Assembly (NCBI RefSeq): GCF_009650435.1
Contig: NZ_VVIP01000091.1
Location: forward strand, 1 to 64,000
Reading direction: 5' to 3'
From: Foetidibacter luteolus
Lineage (GTDB): Bacteria; Bacteroidota; Bacteroidia; Chitinophagales; Chitinophagaceae
Length of the DNA: 64,000 nt
Shown: one piece after another, positions 33,945 through 42,930 of the stretch
Layout of the letters: every line of letters starts with the position of its first letter
How positions within the stretch are numbered: the stretch's first letter is position 1
Program-made: the position numbers and the translations under genes
The notes under the pieces: generated by a model
Told to the model about the DNA's origin: nothing
Databases searched by the model: none
The model's input: only the letters and a program-made list of their open reading frames with translations

Positions 33945-35432
33945 TTAGCCTTTAGCCACCCACACACTTACAGATCCCGCTTTAACCTTAAACTGAGCCC
34001 ATCCCTCGTCATTTACCTTAACCATGCGCTTGTAGTTGCCCAACAGGTCGTACATTTTTTTGCCAGCAAATTTTTTGCCCATTTCCATGGCTTTGTGGCC
34101 GTTATCCCCATTTGATACAATTACCGCGCAGCCGGAACCCTGTTTTTCATCGGCGCCCTCCCTTGTCCAGCCTATGCAGTTACTATGATCAAAATAATCC
34201 CTTTGCAGGCCATACGCATATTCCCGGCGGGCATACAGCAGTTTATCAAGATTTGGACATTCAGGTAAAAAAATCTCATACTCGTTGCCGTCTTTCCCCT
34301 TGTCTTTGTAACCTGCCCCATACAAATCCGCATAAAAAACGCATGGGTATCCTGCTCCCCTTAACAATATTAAAGCATACGCTATGGGTTTAAACCAGGG
34401 TTCTACCGGCGCTTCGAGTGCCTGCAAGGGTTGTGTATCGTGCGTATCTACCAGGGTTACCGCCAGTTCAGGCCTTGCCGCCACCAGGGTATCGTTAAAG
34501 ATGGAGGTAAGATCAAAATTCCTGCCTTCTTTGGAAGCCCGGTGCAGCTTATTTTGCAGCGGCGCATCAAACAGGGTTGTGCGCCCCCCGGTAGCATCAA
34601 TATAAGCCAGCATAGACTGGAGGTTGTGCGGCGCCCAGAATTCAGCTACGGAAAACAAATCATTTCGGGTTTGGCTACGCATTGCATCCAGCCATTCATT
34701 ATAAAAATAGGTGCTTATGTGTTTTACAGCATCCAGCCTAACCCCATCGAAACCCACCGTATCAAAATACCATTTGCCCCAGTATTTAAGCTGTTCACGC
34801 ACTGCCGTGTTCCTGAATTCTATATCGCAAAACATCAGGTAGTCGTAATTGCCATGCTCATCGTCAACCATGTCCTCCCAACCTTCGCCATGCTCGTTTT
34901 GTATGCTGAAAATGGCGCACTCATCCAGGTCTTTGGCATAATCCGTACCGGTAAAGCAGGTATGGTCCCAAACAAAATCAGAATACTTACCCTGCCTGCC
35001 GGGAAAGGTGAATTTTGTATATGCCTCAATTTCAAAAGCATCGCTGGTAAAGTGGTTTCTGTCATGCGCATCAACCCGGCGTACATAAATTTTTTCATGT
35101 TCATCGGCCCCGCCCATGTGGTTAAGCACAATATCTACATATACTTTTACGCCGTTATCCTGTAAAGATTTAGCCGCGGCAACATACTCATCCTTTGTTC
35201 CGTACTTGGTGCGTACGCTGTTTTTCTGGTCAAACTCCCCCAGGTCGAAAATGTCGTACACATCATATCCAACAGAGTGCTCTCCGTGGGTGCCTTTATA
35301 GGCAGGCGGCAGCCATACCGCAGTAAAACCAAGTTCTGCAAGGTGCTTAGCATCGTCTTTAATCCTGTTCCATAAACTGCCGTCAGCAGGGTAATACCAA
35401 TGAAAATACTGAAAGATGGTTCCGTTTTGCAT
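33945..35432 (-). CDS. Cytoplasmic alpha-amylase (GH13, subfamily 5 type)
   Basis: A 495-residue alpha-amylase without a signal peptide, so it probably acts on imported or stored glucan inside the cell. The four GH13 regions are visible: VDIVLNHMGGADE near residue 100, FDGVRLDAVKHIS near 228 (nucleophile Asp), SVAEFWAPH near 262 (acid/base Glu) and TLVDTHDTQPL near 327 (third Asp). The start FQYFHWYYPADGSLW is typical of the AmyS group. It is 20 kb from the sus operon and transcribed alone. A functional link to that operon is plausible but not shown. Confidence 0.95.
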   Translation of the reverse strand: MQNGTIFQYFHWYYPADGSLWNRIKDDAKHLAELGFTAVWLPPAYKGTHGEHSVGYDVYDIFDLGEFDQKNSVRTKYGTKDEYVAAAKSLQDNGVKVYVDIVLNHMGGADEHEKIYVRRVDAHDRNHFTSDAFEIEAYTKFTFPGRQGKYSDFVWDHTCFTGTDYAKDLDECAIFSIQNEHGEGWEDMVDDEHGNYDYLMFCDIEFRNTAVREQLKYWGKWYFDTVGFDGVRLDAVKHISTYFYNEWLDAMRSQTRNDLFSVAEFWAPHNLQSMLAYIDATGGRTTLFDAPLQNKLHRASKEGRNFDLTSIFNDTLVAARPELAVTLVDTHDTQPLQALEAPVEPWFKPIAYALILLRGAGYPCVFYADLYGAGYKDKGKDGNEYEIFLPECPNLDKLLYARREYAYGLQRDYFDHSNCIGWTREGADEKQGSGCAVIVSNGDNGHKAMEMGKKFAGKKMYDLLGNYKRMVKVNDEGWAQFKVKAGSVSVWVAKG

Positions 35433-35565
35433 GCAGGAGGTATTTGTTTTAATAAGTTAGCTTACAATTAAACATGGTACAACAAAGTGAATTACGGTTC
35501 TTGTTTTCATAAAAAGGGTATGAGTAAAAAACCTGCCTGCGAAAAAAGCAGCGTGCTACACTAAG

Positions 35566-35670
35566 GGGTGAGGGATTGCAGCGGATACCCCGGTGAAGCC
35601 TTTGCAGCGGGGCTTTTGTGCCGGAGTATGAGCGGAAAGCCCGACCCTTGCGATAGCTTGGGGCACCCCC
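35566..35670 (+). repeat. Family 1 repeat
   Basis: A 105-base forward copy. It occupies the gap between the amylase start and the end of the ferritin-like gene. The rest of 35433-35888 holds a hairpin (next entry) and no gene. Confidence 0.85.
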
Positions 35671-35797
35671 TAATAACAATTATAGAAACACTAAGTTTTT
35701 AAAACGGGCCCGCTACCGTATAAGGTAACAAACTACAGCTAAACTTCTGCATTTCAAATAAGCATTTCCTTTGTGTTACAGAAGTTACGAAACTTTT

Positions 35798-35821
35798 AAA
35801 GCCAGGCAATTGCCTGGCTTT
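35798..35821. terminator. Perfect palindrome, probable terminator of the ferritin-like gene
   Basis: AAAGCCAGGCA and its complement TGCCTGGCTTT with an AT centre. On the minus strand it is followed by TTAAAAG, a weak T tract. It lies 68 bases past the stop of the gene. Confidence 0.55.
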
Positions 35822-35888
35822 AGCGAATAATTATTATTAAACCTGCCTTTTATAACTTCCATGCTGTTACAACATCCCTGTTCAAATA

Positions 35889-36464
35889 CTATTCCGTTTC
35901 TTCCAGGGCCTCGTAATTAATGTTATTCTCAGCTATGGAAGTAAGTAATTCGTCTGTTTGTTTTTCTTCTTCAAGCGTGCTGTATAAAACTTCGGCCACA
36001 TCTTTATAGCCAAGTGTTTTTGCCAGTGTTACCAAACCGCCATAAGTGGATATTTCGTAATGCTCTACTTTTTGCGCAGCCATTATAAGTCCCACATCTC
36101 TTGTAGCGGTATCTTTCTCAGTATCTTCTATAATACTTTCACCTTCTTTGGTAATGCCTTCTATGGCTTCGCATTTTTTTGCCTGGGCCTTTTTACCCAG
36201 CATGTCAAACACCTGTTCCAATCGTGTTACATGTTCTTTGGATTGTTCAAGGTGTTCTGCAAAAGCTTGCTGCAATTCTTCAGAAGTAGCGGCTTTCTGC
36301 ATTTTGGGCAATGTTTTTACAATGTGTTTTTCGGCCCAGTAGATATCCTTCAATTCGTCTGCAAAAAATTCTGCAAGCAATGACGAAGTAACGGTTGTGC
36401 TTTTATTCTGGGCGGTGCTTTTGTTAGTTGCGGCGCTTTTGCCTGTAGCGGATTCTTTTTTCAT
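35889..36464 (-). CDS. YciE/YciF-like ferritin-fold protein (DUF892)
   Basis: A 191-residue protein. A low-complexity Ser/Thr/Lys leader (about 1-28) is followed by a four-helix DUF892 domain. Its core motifs are FADELKDIYWAEKHI near residue 32, LEQVFDMLG near 82, and EHYEISTYGGLVTLAKTLG near 133 with a Glu/His pair likely to bind a di-metal centre. Members are stress-induced in enterobacteria. No binding partner is encoded next to it. Confidence 0.92.
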   Translation of the reverse strand: MKKESATGKSAATNKSTAQNKSTTVTSSLLAEFFADELKDIYWAEKHIVKTLPKMQKAATSEELQQAFAEHLEQSKEHVTRLEQVFDMLGKKAQAKKCEAIEGITKEGESIIEDTEKDTATRDVGLIMAAQKVEHYEISTYGGLVTLAKTLGYKDVAEVLYSTLEEEKQTDELLTSIAENNINYEALEETE

Positions 36465-36629
36465 GGATTTATTTTTTGTGTATTGGTTAAAGGCTAAATA
36501 CTGTGCCGGTAAAAAATTTTTTCTTTTACAACCTAAACCACACTTTTAACCAACGTTATTGAGGATTATTTTGCTCACCGGTTTTTCTGGTTTGTGGAAT
36601 AGTGTCTCTGCAAACGGCTAGTTGCGTTA

Positions 36630-37115
36630 TTAAAAAAGGGTTCTTTGTCCAGACAGCTCTTTAATGCTGAAGTTATTAAGCAGCTTAATTTTAAGATAAG
36701 CGTAAAGCATTTCGTTTAAATGCGCCTGCAGGTTATTGCGTATTTCAGGTATAATTTCATAATCGTTCAGCAAATCCCTAAACGCAAGAATGGTTTCCTT
36801 CTCGTAGTATTGGGCACAGGCAAAAGGGTTATCAAATAACAGATCATCGTTCAGGTCTTTTTTCACGAAATTCAAATCTGTAGCGGGAAAGACGTGGGCA
36901 AGCGACTCAATTTTTTTCTTTAATTCTGTTTCGCAGGGGGCTGTTTCGGCAACAAAAGTAAGTATGCTGCGTTTAAGGTAAGCATCATTCATTTGCAGGG
37001 CAGCCATTTCCATTTTAAGGCGTACCGCTGCAATTACGGCTTTCAATGTTTCCAATTTAGCGTAAGTGTATCTTATCTGGCGTTTGTCTTTTTTGGTTAG
37101 CGGGGCGTGTATCAT
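36630..37115 (-). CDS. Uncharacterised helical protein, 161 residues
   Basis: I do not recognise the family. The protein is predicted mostly helical and charged, without signal peptide or membrane segment. It has a basic start (KKDKRQIRYTYAKLETL) and a middle CAQYYEKETILAFRDLLND near residue 100. The helix pattern recalls ferritin-like or PA2169-type four-helix proteins, and it lies next to a ferritin-like gene, but no metal ligand set is clear. Codon use fits its neighbours. Flanking gaps are 165 and 83 bases. Confidence 0.6.
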   Translation of the reverse strand: MIHAPLTKKDKRQIRYTYAKLETLKAVIAAVRLKMEMAALQMNDAYLKRSILTFVAETAPCETELKKKIESLAHVFPATDLNFVKKDLNDDLLFDNPFACAQYYEKETILAFRDLLNDYEIIPEIRNNLQAHLNEMLYAYLKIKLLNNFSIKELSGQRTLF

Positions 37116-37198
37116 GGCAAGTTTTTATACGTAACTCCATCAATTTTAATGCCTGCGCCCGTCAAACAACCCTTGTTAACAGCGCCCTAAGTTAAAAG

Positions 37199-37675
37199 TT
37201 ACAGCTTGCAAACATCAATAAGATAGGGCGCTTCATCGTAATAGTATTTGTCGTAGTTCCACACCGTTTCCCCGGAAAAAAGTATCACCTGCCATAAACC
37301 GGCCGAAGAACGTATTGCCGTAAACATGTGACGCCGGTTGGAATGATAAATTTCATACACCTCGTAATCTCCGGAAATGTATTTATGAAAAGCGAAGCAA
37401 TATTTACCATCGGGCTTATACAGCCATTGCAATGGCTTATATTCTGTAAAGCCATATTTAAAATGGTTGGTAAGCTGGTTGCCGGTTTCTTCGGCCAAGC
37501 GGGTAAAACCCATATCCTGCTCAACCCATTTACCACTTTCTACATCGGTAAAAAAAACATTTGCATACCCATCCTCAAACTTAACCAGCGCCATTAAATG
37601 AAAAGGATGGTCAATAATGGTAAAGTTGGCCACTCTTATATCCTCATCCACATTTACATAAATAATGTTGTCCAT
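37199..37675 (-). CDS. Uncharacterised protein, 158 residues
   Basis: I do not recognise a family. The sequence is rich in aromatic and acidic residues and looks like a beta-rich fold (for example YCFAFHKYISGDYEVYEIYH near residue 92). It has no signal peptide, membrane helix or clear catalytic motif. It lies between the 161-residue unknown protein and the topoisomerase IB gene on the same strand. The 79-base gap to the latter makes shared transcription possible. Confidence 0.6.
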   Translation of the reverse strand: MDNIIYVNVDEDIRVANFTIIDHPFHLMALVKFEDGYANVFFTDVESGKWVEQDMGFTRLAEETGNQLTNHFKYGFTEYKPLQWLYKPDGKYCFAFHKYISGDYEVYEIYHSNRRHMFTAIRSSAGLWQVILFSGETVWNYDKYYYDEAPYLIDVCKL

Positions 37676-37754
37676 CTCAATATTATTTGGTTACACAACT
37701 TTGTTTCTCTGCAAGGCTTATACCTGTTGCGTGCTACGGGCGGCAGGCACATTG

Positions 37755-38864
37755 TTAGTTAAGTACAACCCTTTTATTTTCCGCCAGTATGTTCATCAGT
37801 ATTTTTTCTTCGGCAGTAAGGCCGCTGCGGTTGTCATCCGCTTCAATATCTTCCAGTTGCTTTATATATTTTTCCAGCCCTTTATTCTCGTACATCTGCA
37901 GAATGGCCGGGTGTACATAATATTTTTTGCAAACAGTGCGGGTATTACCCAACTGTACTGAAACTGCATCCAGTGCCTGCACCACTTTTTTCTTTGCTTC
38001 CGTTTCGCTTTCAAAAAACCCCAGTTCTTTAAAAGATAGCAACGCTTGTACAGTTCCAGACCATGTTCTAAAGTCTTTGGCCGTAAAATCGCCGCCACTA
38101 ACCTGTTTTATATACTCATTTACCATGCCCGAATCAACCGGCTTTCTCTCGTTATTACTGTCGTAATATTGAAACAGCTCTTTGCCCGGTATGTCCCGGC
38201 ATTGGTGTATAATTCTTGAAAGCCGCCTGCTTTTAAGGCTTATCTTATGCTCAACTCCCTTTTTGCCCTTGAAGAAAAATTGCATTCGGGTACCGTTAAT
38301 TTTTACATGTTTATCTTTTAAAGTAGTAACGCCGTAAGACCCGTATAGCTTTTCATAAAAGCTGCTGCCTATGCGTATATTGGTACGTTCCATAACGCTT
38401 ACCACAGTAGCCAACACTTTTTCTGCGGGTAGCCCTGGCAAGGCAAGGTGCTTTTCCATTTGCAGCCTCATGGCCGGCAGGGCTTCACCAAAATCGTGCA
38501 GCCTGAAAAATTTGGTTTGGTTGCGCAGGCTGTTCCATAACTCGTGGTAGCGGTATTGCTTCCTGTTCTTTACATCAAAACCGGTAACCTGCAGGTGCCC
38601 GTTGGGCAGGTTGCATATCCATACGTTTTGCCATGCGGGTGGTATTACCAGGCTGCGTATACGCTTAAGCACTTCTTTATCTTTTACCTGTCGGTTATTA
38701 AAAACATAGCTAAAAGCCTTTCCGTTCTTAACACGCTGAATACCGGGGGCGGTATCGGTTATATAAACCAGGTCTATGGCTTTAGCGGTTTTTTCTGCGT
38801 CTTTCAGCAGGCTGCGCACTTTCTTTTCTGTAAGGTTAAGTACTGGTTCTTTAGTTGTTTCCAT
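37755..38864 (-). CDS. DNA topoisomerase IB (poxvirus-like)
   Basis: A 369-residue enzyme, starting at METTKEPVLN. The longer frame upstream is unsupported. Family motifs are present: VIPPAWQNVWICNLPNGHLQ near residue 73, RIGSSFYEKLYGSYGVTTL near 176 with an active-site Arg, AKDFRTWSGTVQAL near 262 with the second Arg, and CKKYYVHPAI near 320 with the nucleophilic Tyr. It relaxes supercoils through a 3'-phosphotyrosyl link. It is full length for bacterial TopIB. The gene is divergent from the amidohydrolase across a repeat-rich gap. Confidence 0.95.
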   Translation of the reverse strand: METTKEPVLNLTEKKVRSLLKDAEKTAKAIDLVYITDTAPGIQRVKNGKAFSYVFNNRQVKDKEVLKRIRSLVIPPAWQNVWICNLPNGHLQVTGFDVKNRKQYRYHELWNSLRNQTKFFRLHDFGEALPAMRLQMEKHLALPGLPAEKVLATVVSVMERTNIRIGSSFYEKLYGSYGVTTLKDKHVKINGTRMQFFFKGKKGVEHKISLKSRRLSRIIHQCRDIPGKELFQYYDSNNERKPVDSGMVNEYIKQVSGGDFTAKDFRTWSGTVQALLSFKELGFFESETEAKKKVVQALDAVSVQLGNTRTVCKKYYVHPAILQMYENKGLEKYIKQLEDIEADDNRSGLTAEEKILMNILAENKRVVLN

Positions 38865-39065
38865 TCTGCAAGCGTTACAACAATTGGCAATGAAATAATT
38901 ATGCCTTTGTAAAAAGGGTGGCCGCAACGGCTAAACAACTTGTTTAAATGCTTAACTGTTACCTTTTTTGAGGAAAATGTTCCACAGAAAAGCTGTTTTA
39001 ATGAGGGTAAAAACACCGGGTTTTTCTGAGCCCATGGCTCTTGTATGTTGAATTGGTAATTGTTG

Positions 39066-39165
39066 GGGGTGTCCCTCGTACCTCGGGCCGGGCTTTCCGC
39101 TATTACTCCGGCACAGAAGCCGACCCACAAACCTTCACCGGGGTAGCCGCTGCAATCCCTCACCC
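39066..39165 (-). repeat. Family 1 repeat
   Basis: A 100-base reverse-orientation copy in the divergent gap between topoisomerase IB and the amidohydrolase gene (38865-39502). Nothing else in that 638-base gap looks like a gene or RNA. Confidence 0.85.
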
Positions 39166-39502
39166 GAAGGTGTAGCCTGTTACTTTTTTTGCAGCAGCGT
39201 TAAGGCCGGATGAGAATATTTGCGTAGGAACGCTTATCTATTTTACGGGAAGAAGTAGTGCCGGGCAGCGGCAAAATTTTGGAACAGGATTTACTGCCGC
39301 TTACCCGGGCTTAATAATGTTTAGCAGTAGCTGGTTAATTAATGGCCATTGTACGACTACAGCGGCCCGTTTGTAAAAATGACCTCCATTGAAAAATGAT
39401 TCATAGCAAAGATGCCGCACCAGTATGCCCGGCCCTTATGCAATCGGGAAATTGCTTTACGGTATCAGGAAGAATAAAATGTGGCGGTACTATCTTTACC
39501 AC

Positions 39503-40651
39503 ATGGCGTGGGTTAAATACAAAGCAGATAAAATTTTTACAGGAACAGAACTATTGAACGGCAACCATGTTTTAATAACAGACGGCGCCGGCAAAGTGGA
39601 AGCCATAGTAACCGCCGCCGAAGCAGGGGAGGATGTGCAGCATGTACAAGGTATTTTATCGCCGGGGCTTATTAATTGCCATTGCCACCTGGAGCTTAGC
39701 CACATGCGTGGGCTATTGCCGGAAAAAACAGGCCTGGTTGACTTTGTTTTTAAGGTGGTAACGCAAAGGCATTTTGCTGAAGATGAAATTTTAGCAGCCA
39801 TACAGCAGGCTGAAAATGAAATGCTGGCCAATGGCATAGTTGCCGTGGGTGATATTTGTAACAATACGCTTACACTGCCGCAAAAACTTAAGCAACGCCT
39901 GTTGTACTATAATTTTATTGAGGTTAGCGGCTGGATGCCCAATGTTGCCGCAACACGTTTTGCAAGAAGCAAGGCATTTTATGACAGTTTTCAAAGCAAT
40001 GCAGCGGGCGTGTACCATGCATTGGTACCGCATGCTCCTTACTCGGTTTCAGAAGAGTTATGGCAGATGATGCAGCCATTTTTTGCGGGTAAAACAATTA
40101 CCATTCATAACCAGGAAACTGCGTTTGAAGATGCGCTTTTTAAACATGGCTCAGGCGATTTTATGCGTATGTACCGCATGATGAATATGGACAGCGGTTT
40201 TTTTAAGCCTACCGGTAAAACCAGCCTGCAATCTTATTATCCAAAGCTGCGGGAAGCAAAGAATGTTGTACTTGTGCACAATACTTTTACCGGCCGGGAA
40301 GACCTGCTTTTTTTACATCAGCGCCCTGTTTATTTGTGCCTGTGCATTAATGCCAATCTCTATATAGAAAATACGGTGCCGCCGGTTGATATGTTTATAC
40401 AGGAAAACTGCAGACTGGTATTGGGTACGGATAGCCTGGCAAGCAACCACAGCCTTAACCTGCTGGATGAAATGAAGAGCATACGCAAATACTCTCCGCA
40501 GGTTGGCGTTGAACAACTCTTGCAATGGGCTACCATTAACGGTGCAAAAGCACTTAACATGGAAGATAAGCTGGGCAGCTTTGAAAAGGGTAAGCAACCA
40601 GGCATTATTTGTATGGATGAAAATATGGAAACGGTAAAAAGGCTGGCCTGA
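39503..40651 (+). CDS. Amidohydrolase-family protein (chlorohydrolase/TRZ-like)
   Basis: A 382-residue metal-dependent hydrolase, with start MAWVKYKADKIFTGTELL. Earlier in-frame ATGs at 39479 and 39425 would add a basic leader and cannot be excluded. Metal motifs are INCHCHLELSHMRG (H-x-H) near residue 65, HAPYSVS near 183, TIHNQE near 211, and GTDSLASNHSLNLLDEM near 312 with the metal-binding Asp. It belongs with deaminases of the 5-methylthioadenosine/S-adenosylhomocysteine or guanine type. The substrate is not readable. Confidence 0.88.
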   Translation: MAWVKYKADKIFTGTELLNGNHVLITDGAGKVEAIVTAAEAGEDVQHVQGILSPGLINCHCHLELSHMRGLLPEKTGLVDFVFKVVTQRHFAEDEILAAIQQAENEMLANGIVAVGDICNNTLTLPQKLKQRLLYYNFIEVSGWMPNVAATRFARSKAFYDSFQSNAAGVYHALVPHAPYSVSEELWQMMQPFFAGKTITIHNQETAFEDALFKHGSGDFMRMYRMMNMDSGFFKPTGKTSLQSYYPKLREAKNVVLVHNTFTGREDLLFLHQRPVYLCLCINANLYIENTVPPVDMFIQENCRLVLGTDSLASNHSLNLLDEMKSIRKYSPQVGVEQLLQWATINGAKALNMEDKLGSFEKGKQPGIICMDENMETVKRLA

Positions 40652-40653
40652 AG

Positions 40654-41187
40654 TTAAAAAGTAAACTCCAGGTTAAGCAAAGCTGAGTAAAACCTGCCGG
40701 TTGCCTCGTAGGCTGGTTTATAAATGCCGTTTGTTAAAACCCATGCTTTTACTTTGTTGTTATCGGGGTTAACGGTAAAATATTCCTTTACACCGGCATG
40801 TTCATACAGCGCTTTCTTCAATACAAGGTCACGGTTTTTGTCGGCAGATAATACTTCCACAATCAAGTCTGGGGTGCCATGCACATAACCATCGTGTTTA
40901 AGAATATGCATGTTTTCTTTCAAAATAAAAACCAGGTCTGGTTGAACGGCAGACAGCAGATCATCAAAGTACACGTCAAACGGCGCTAATATAATTTCAC
41001 CGGACTGCTCAACTTCAATATACTTTGAGATTTTGTTGAACAAAATGCCAAGCAGGCGTTGGTGGTTGTATTTGGGTGCGGGGGACATATAGAGTACGTT
41101 ATCAATCACTTCGCACGGCGTTCCTTCCGGCAGGGTGCGGAATACATCCAGCGCTGTTTTAGGAATCTGTTCAATATCTGTTACCAT
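40654..41187 (-). CDS. Uma2-family endonuclease-fold protein
   Basis: A 177-residue protein from the ATG at 41187 (MVTDIEQIPK). The Uma2 pattern is clear: APFDVYFDDLLSAVQPDLVF near residue 75, GTPDLIVEVLS near 112 with Asp and Glu of a PD-(D/E)xK-like core, and the closing VKEYFTVNPDN. Family members are common, often in multiple copies. Their nuclease activity and role are not established. It faces the amidohydrolase, with 2 bases between stop codons, and is followed upstream by recO. Confidence 0.88.
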   Translation of the reverse strand: MVTDIEQIPKTALDVFRTLPEGTPCEVIDNVLYMSPAPKYNHQRLLGILFNKISKYIEVEQSGEIILAPFDVYFDDLLSAVQPDLVFILKENMHILKHDGYVHGTPDLIVEVLSADKNRDLVLKKALYEHAGVKEYFTVNPDNNKVKAWVLTNGIYKPAYEATGRFYSALLNLEFTF

Positions 41188-41236
41188 GTATTCTTTCACA
41201 ACAAAAAAGTGATTGCCCCTAAAATTACAAAACTTT

Positions 41237-41983
41237 TTAACCCAATACCTCCTGCAATACGGCCAGGCTGCGCATTTCGCCAAAATCGGGTATGTGCAGC
41301 GCCAGGTATTGCTGAAGGCCTTCCAACAGCGGCCGACGGGTATAACGGGTTAACGGTATGGAGGAAAGGTCTTCATAAAAGTTAATGCTGTTTATTTTAT
41401 GTACTACGGCTGCGGTTTCGCCGGAAATATAATGTGGGTGATTGGGGATCTCATTTACAAATTGGCCTTCCTGCAAATCAAGCACAGGGGTTTGTTTGCT
41501 GTAGCTACCATGCAACTGAAAGCCAGATTCACTTGCCAGGTGCAATATAAAATACAAAGGCAGGTTGGCTGCAAGAGCATTATCTCCTTTGTCTAATTGC
41601 TTAAGGCTGTCTGTTATCAAATAAAAAAGTTCAGGGTTTGCTTCCGGTTGCTTCAGGCTGTGCTGCAGCAGTTCTATCATGTAAACCGCTACAGCATTTT
41701 TTACTACATCAAAAAAAACCTGCTCGTACAGGTAATCCCACTGAAAGTCTTTTATAAACTGCAGGTTCTTTAATTCGTTATGGTAGGCTTCCAACTGAAG
41801 TATGGCGCCCGGTTGAAAGTAACTGCTTTTACCCTGCGACTTTTTGGAAACTTGCCGCACCCCTTTTACAATGTAGCTCTGTATGCCAAACAGCTCTGTA
41901 TACAGCGTTGAGATAATGCTTGTTTCTCCATACTTAACGGTACGCAGCACAACTGCTTTGGTTTTGTGGGTAACCTGACTCAA
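41237..41983 (-). CDS. recO: DNA repair protein RecO
   Basis: A 248-residue protein with a TTG start (MSQVTHKTKAVVLRTVKYGE). An OB-fold is at the N-terminus (about 1-80, with SYIVKGVRQVSKKSQ near 37) and a helical C-terminal part lacks the cysteine zinc knuckle of some RecO proteins. It loads RecA with RecF/RecR by displacing SSB and anneals strands. Length is normal for Bacteroidota. The ART-like toxin gene ends 78 bases upstream. Confidence 0.92.
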   Translation of the reverse strand: MSQVTHKTKAVVLRTVKYGETSIISTLYTELFGIQSYIVKGVRQVSKKSQGKSSYFQPGAILQLEAYHNELKNLQFIKDFQWDYLYEQVFFDVVKNAVAVYMIELLQHSLKQPEANPELFYLITDSLKQLDKGDNALAANLPLYFILHLASESGFQLHGSYSKQTPVLDLQEGQFVNEIPNHPHYISGETAAVVHKINSINFYEDLSSIPLTRYTRRPLLEGLQQYLALHIPDFGEMRSLAVLQEVLG

Positions 41984-42061
41984 CTAAGTTAATTATGTAA
42001 TAAGTGTAATCTTTTGCAAAGACATATTTGGGGTGCCCAGCTACAATAGTGCCATTTGTAA

Positions 42062-42706
42062 TTATTGCAGCAGCCCTGTAAAATCAATTTCCTTCCTGGG
42101 AATAAAAAAGCCTTTAATACAGTTTAAGTTACGAACACAAATCTGAATATGACTTTTCTCAAAAATGCCTGCACCATCAAAAGCTGGCCCACCTTCGGTA
42201 AAAACACCCCTTACTGTGTCAAACGCGTTAAAGTGCGAGAACCCTTTTTCACTGGTATCCTGATTTATTTGCCGTAATATCTCACCGTGCATAAATTCAA
42301 TTGAGGCACAATCAAGTTCCCGGAGTATTTTATCCTTGTGCTTATCCTGTGGAATGTCTTTGTTGTATGGTAATTTTTTTCCGGCAGCTTTGTAAACTGC
42401 TGCCATAAGAGTAAAATAAGATTGCAATATGCTTATATACTTGCTGTCTAAAAAATCACAACAATACCCAAGGCTCAAAACAGCTCCTACAACGGACGGT
42501 TTTCCGGGTGCTCCACGCTTACTCTTCTCTGTTGCCCAATGCAAGGCACGCTCGTAATTGTTCTCCCAGAAATACATACCATGCCCTAACCAATCATAAG
42601 GCTGTTTACTGGTTCTTACTTCATCAGGATTGTTTACGAGTGCATTTCTCACGCTTAAATCGCAACCATGAAATCCAATTACGAGATTGGGCTTCACATC
42701 GTACAT
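42062..42706 (-). CDS. Putative ADP-ribosyltransferase-like toxin (DUF3990-like)
   Basis: A 214-residue protein not firmly assigned to a family. VIGFHGCD (His13) near the start, LGHGMYFWENNYERALHWA near residues 40-58 (Tyr45), and a later CASIEFMHGEI near 132-142 fit the H-Y-E order of ART folds. This is close to DUF3990, whose members carry FHG.., G.GFY.. and A..WA motifs. It has no signal peptide. It lies 18 bases behind a 55-residue protein, the usual antitoxin-toxin arrangement. A toxin role is inference. Confidence 0.6.
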   Translation of the reverse strand: MYDVKPNLVIGFHGCDLSVRNALVNNPDEVRTSKQPYDWLGHGMYFWENNYERALHWATEKSKRGAPGKPSVVGAVLSLGYCCDFLDSKYISILQSYFTLMAAVYKAAGKKLPYNKDIPQDKHKDKILRELDCASIEFMHGEILRQINQDTSEKGFSHFNAFDTVRGVFTEGGPAFDGAGIFEKSHIQICVRNLNCIKGFFIPRKEIDFTGLLQ

Positions 42707-42724
42707 AGGGCAAGCTTAATAGGT

Positions 42725-42892
42725 TTAACTTCTGCTTACGGTAGCAAGATTTTTATATGGAGGTGTAAAATTACCGTGTTTATCAAGTATGCCGGCATCC
42801 ATTAAAGAGCGCAGGGCATCCTTTTTTGAAATATTCTTTTTCAGCTTCTCAGTCGCTAAATCAGTAAGCCTTTTTACATCCTTATCACTCAT
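42725..42892 (-). CDS. Small putative antitoxin of the ART-like module
   Basis: A 55-residue protein from the ATG at 42892. A TTG 18 bases upstream is less likely. It is highly charged and helical at the N-terminus (TEKLKKNISKKDALRSLMDA), then has AGILDKHGNFTPPYKNL. I have seen this kind of GILD.xGNFT.PY tail on short proteins next to larger unknown ones. There is no DNA-binding motif. It sits 38 bases downstream of the carB stop, so it may be read from the carB transcript. Confidence 0.55.
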   Translation of the reverse strand: MSDKDVKRLTDLATEKLKKNISKKDALRSLMDAGILDKHGNFTPPYKNLATVSRS

Positions 42893-42930
42893 AATTTTTA
42901 AATTAGGCAACTAAAAATAGCGAATATTCT

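Noticed and set aside
41059..41385. Plus-strand frame across the Uma2-recO junction
   Set aside because: It overlaps two genes on the other strand and has no independent support.
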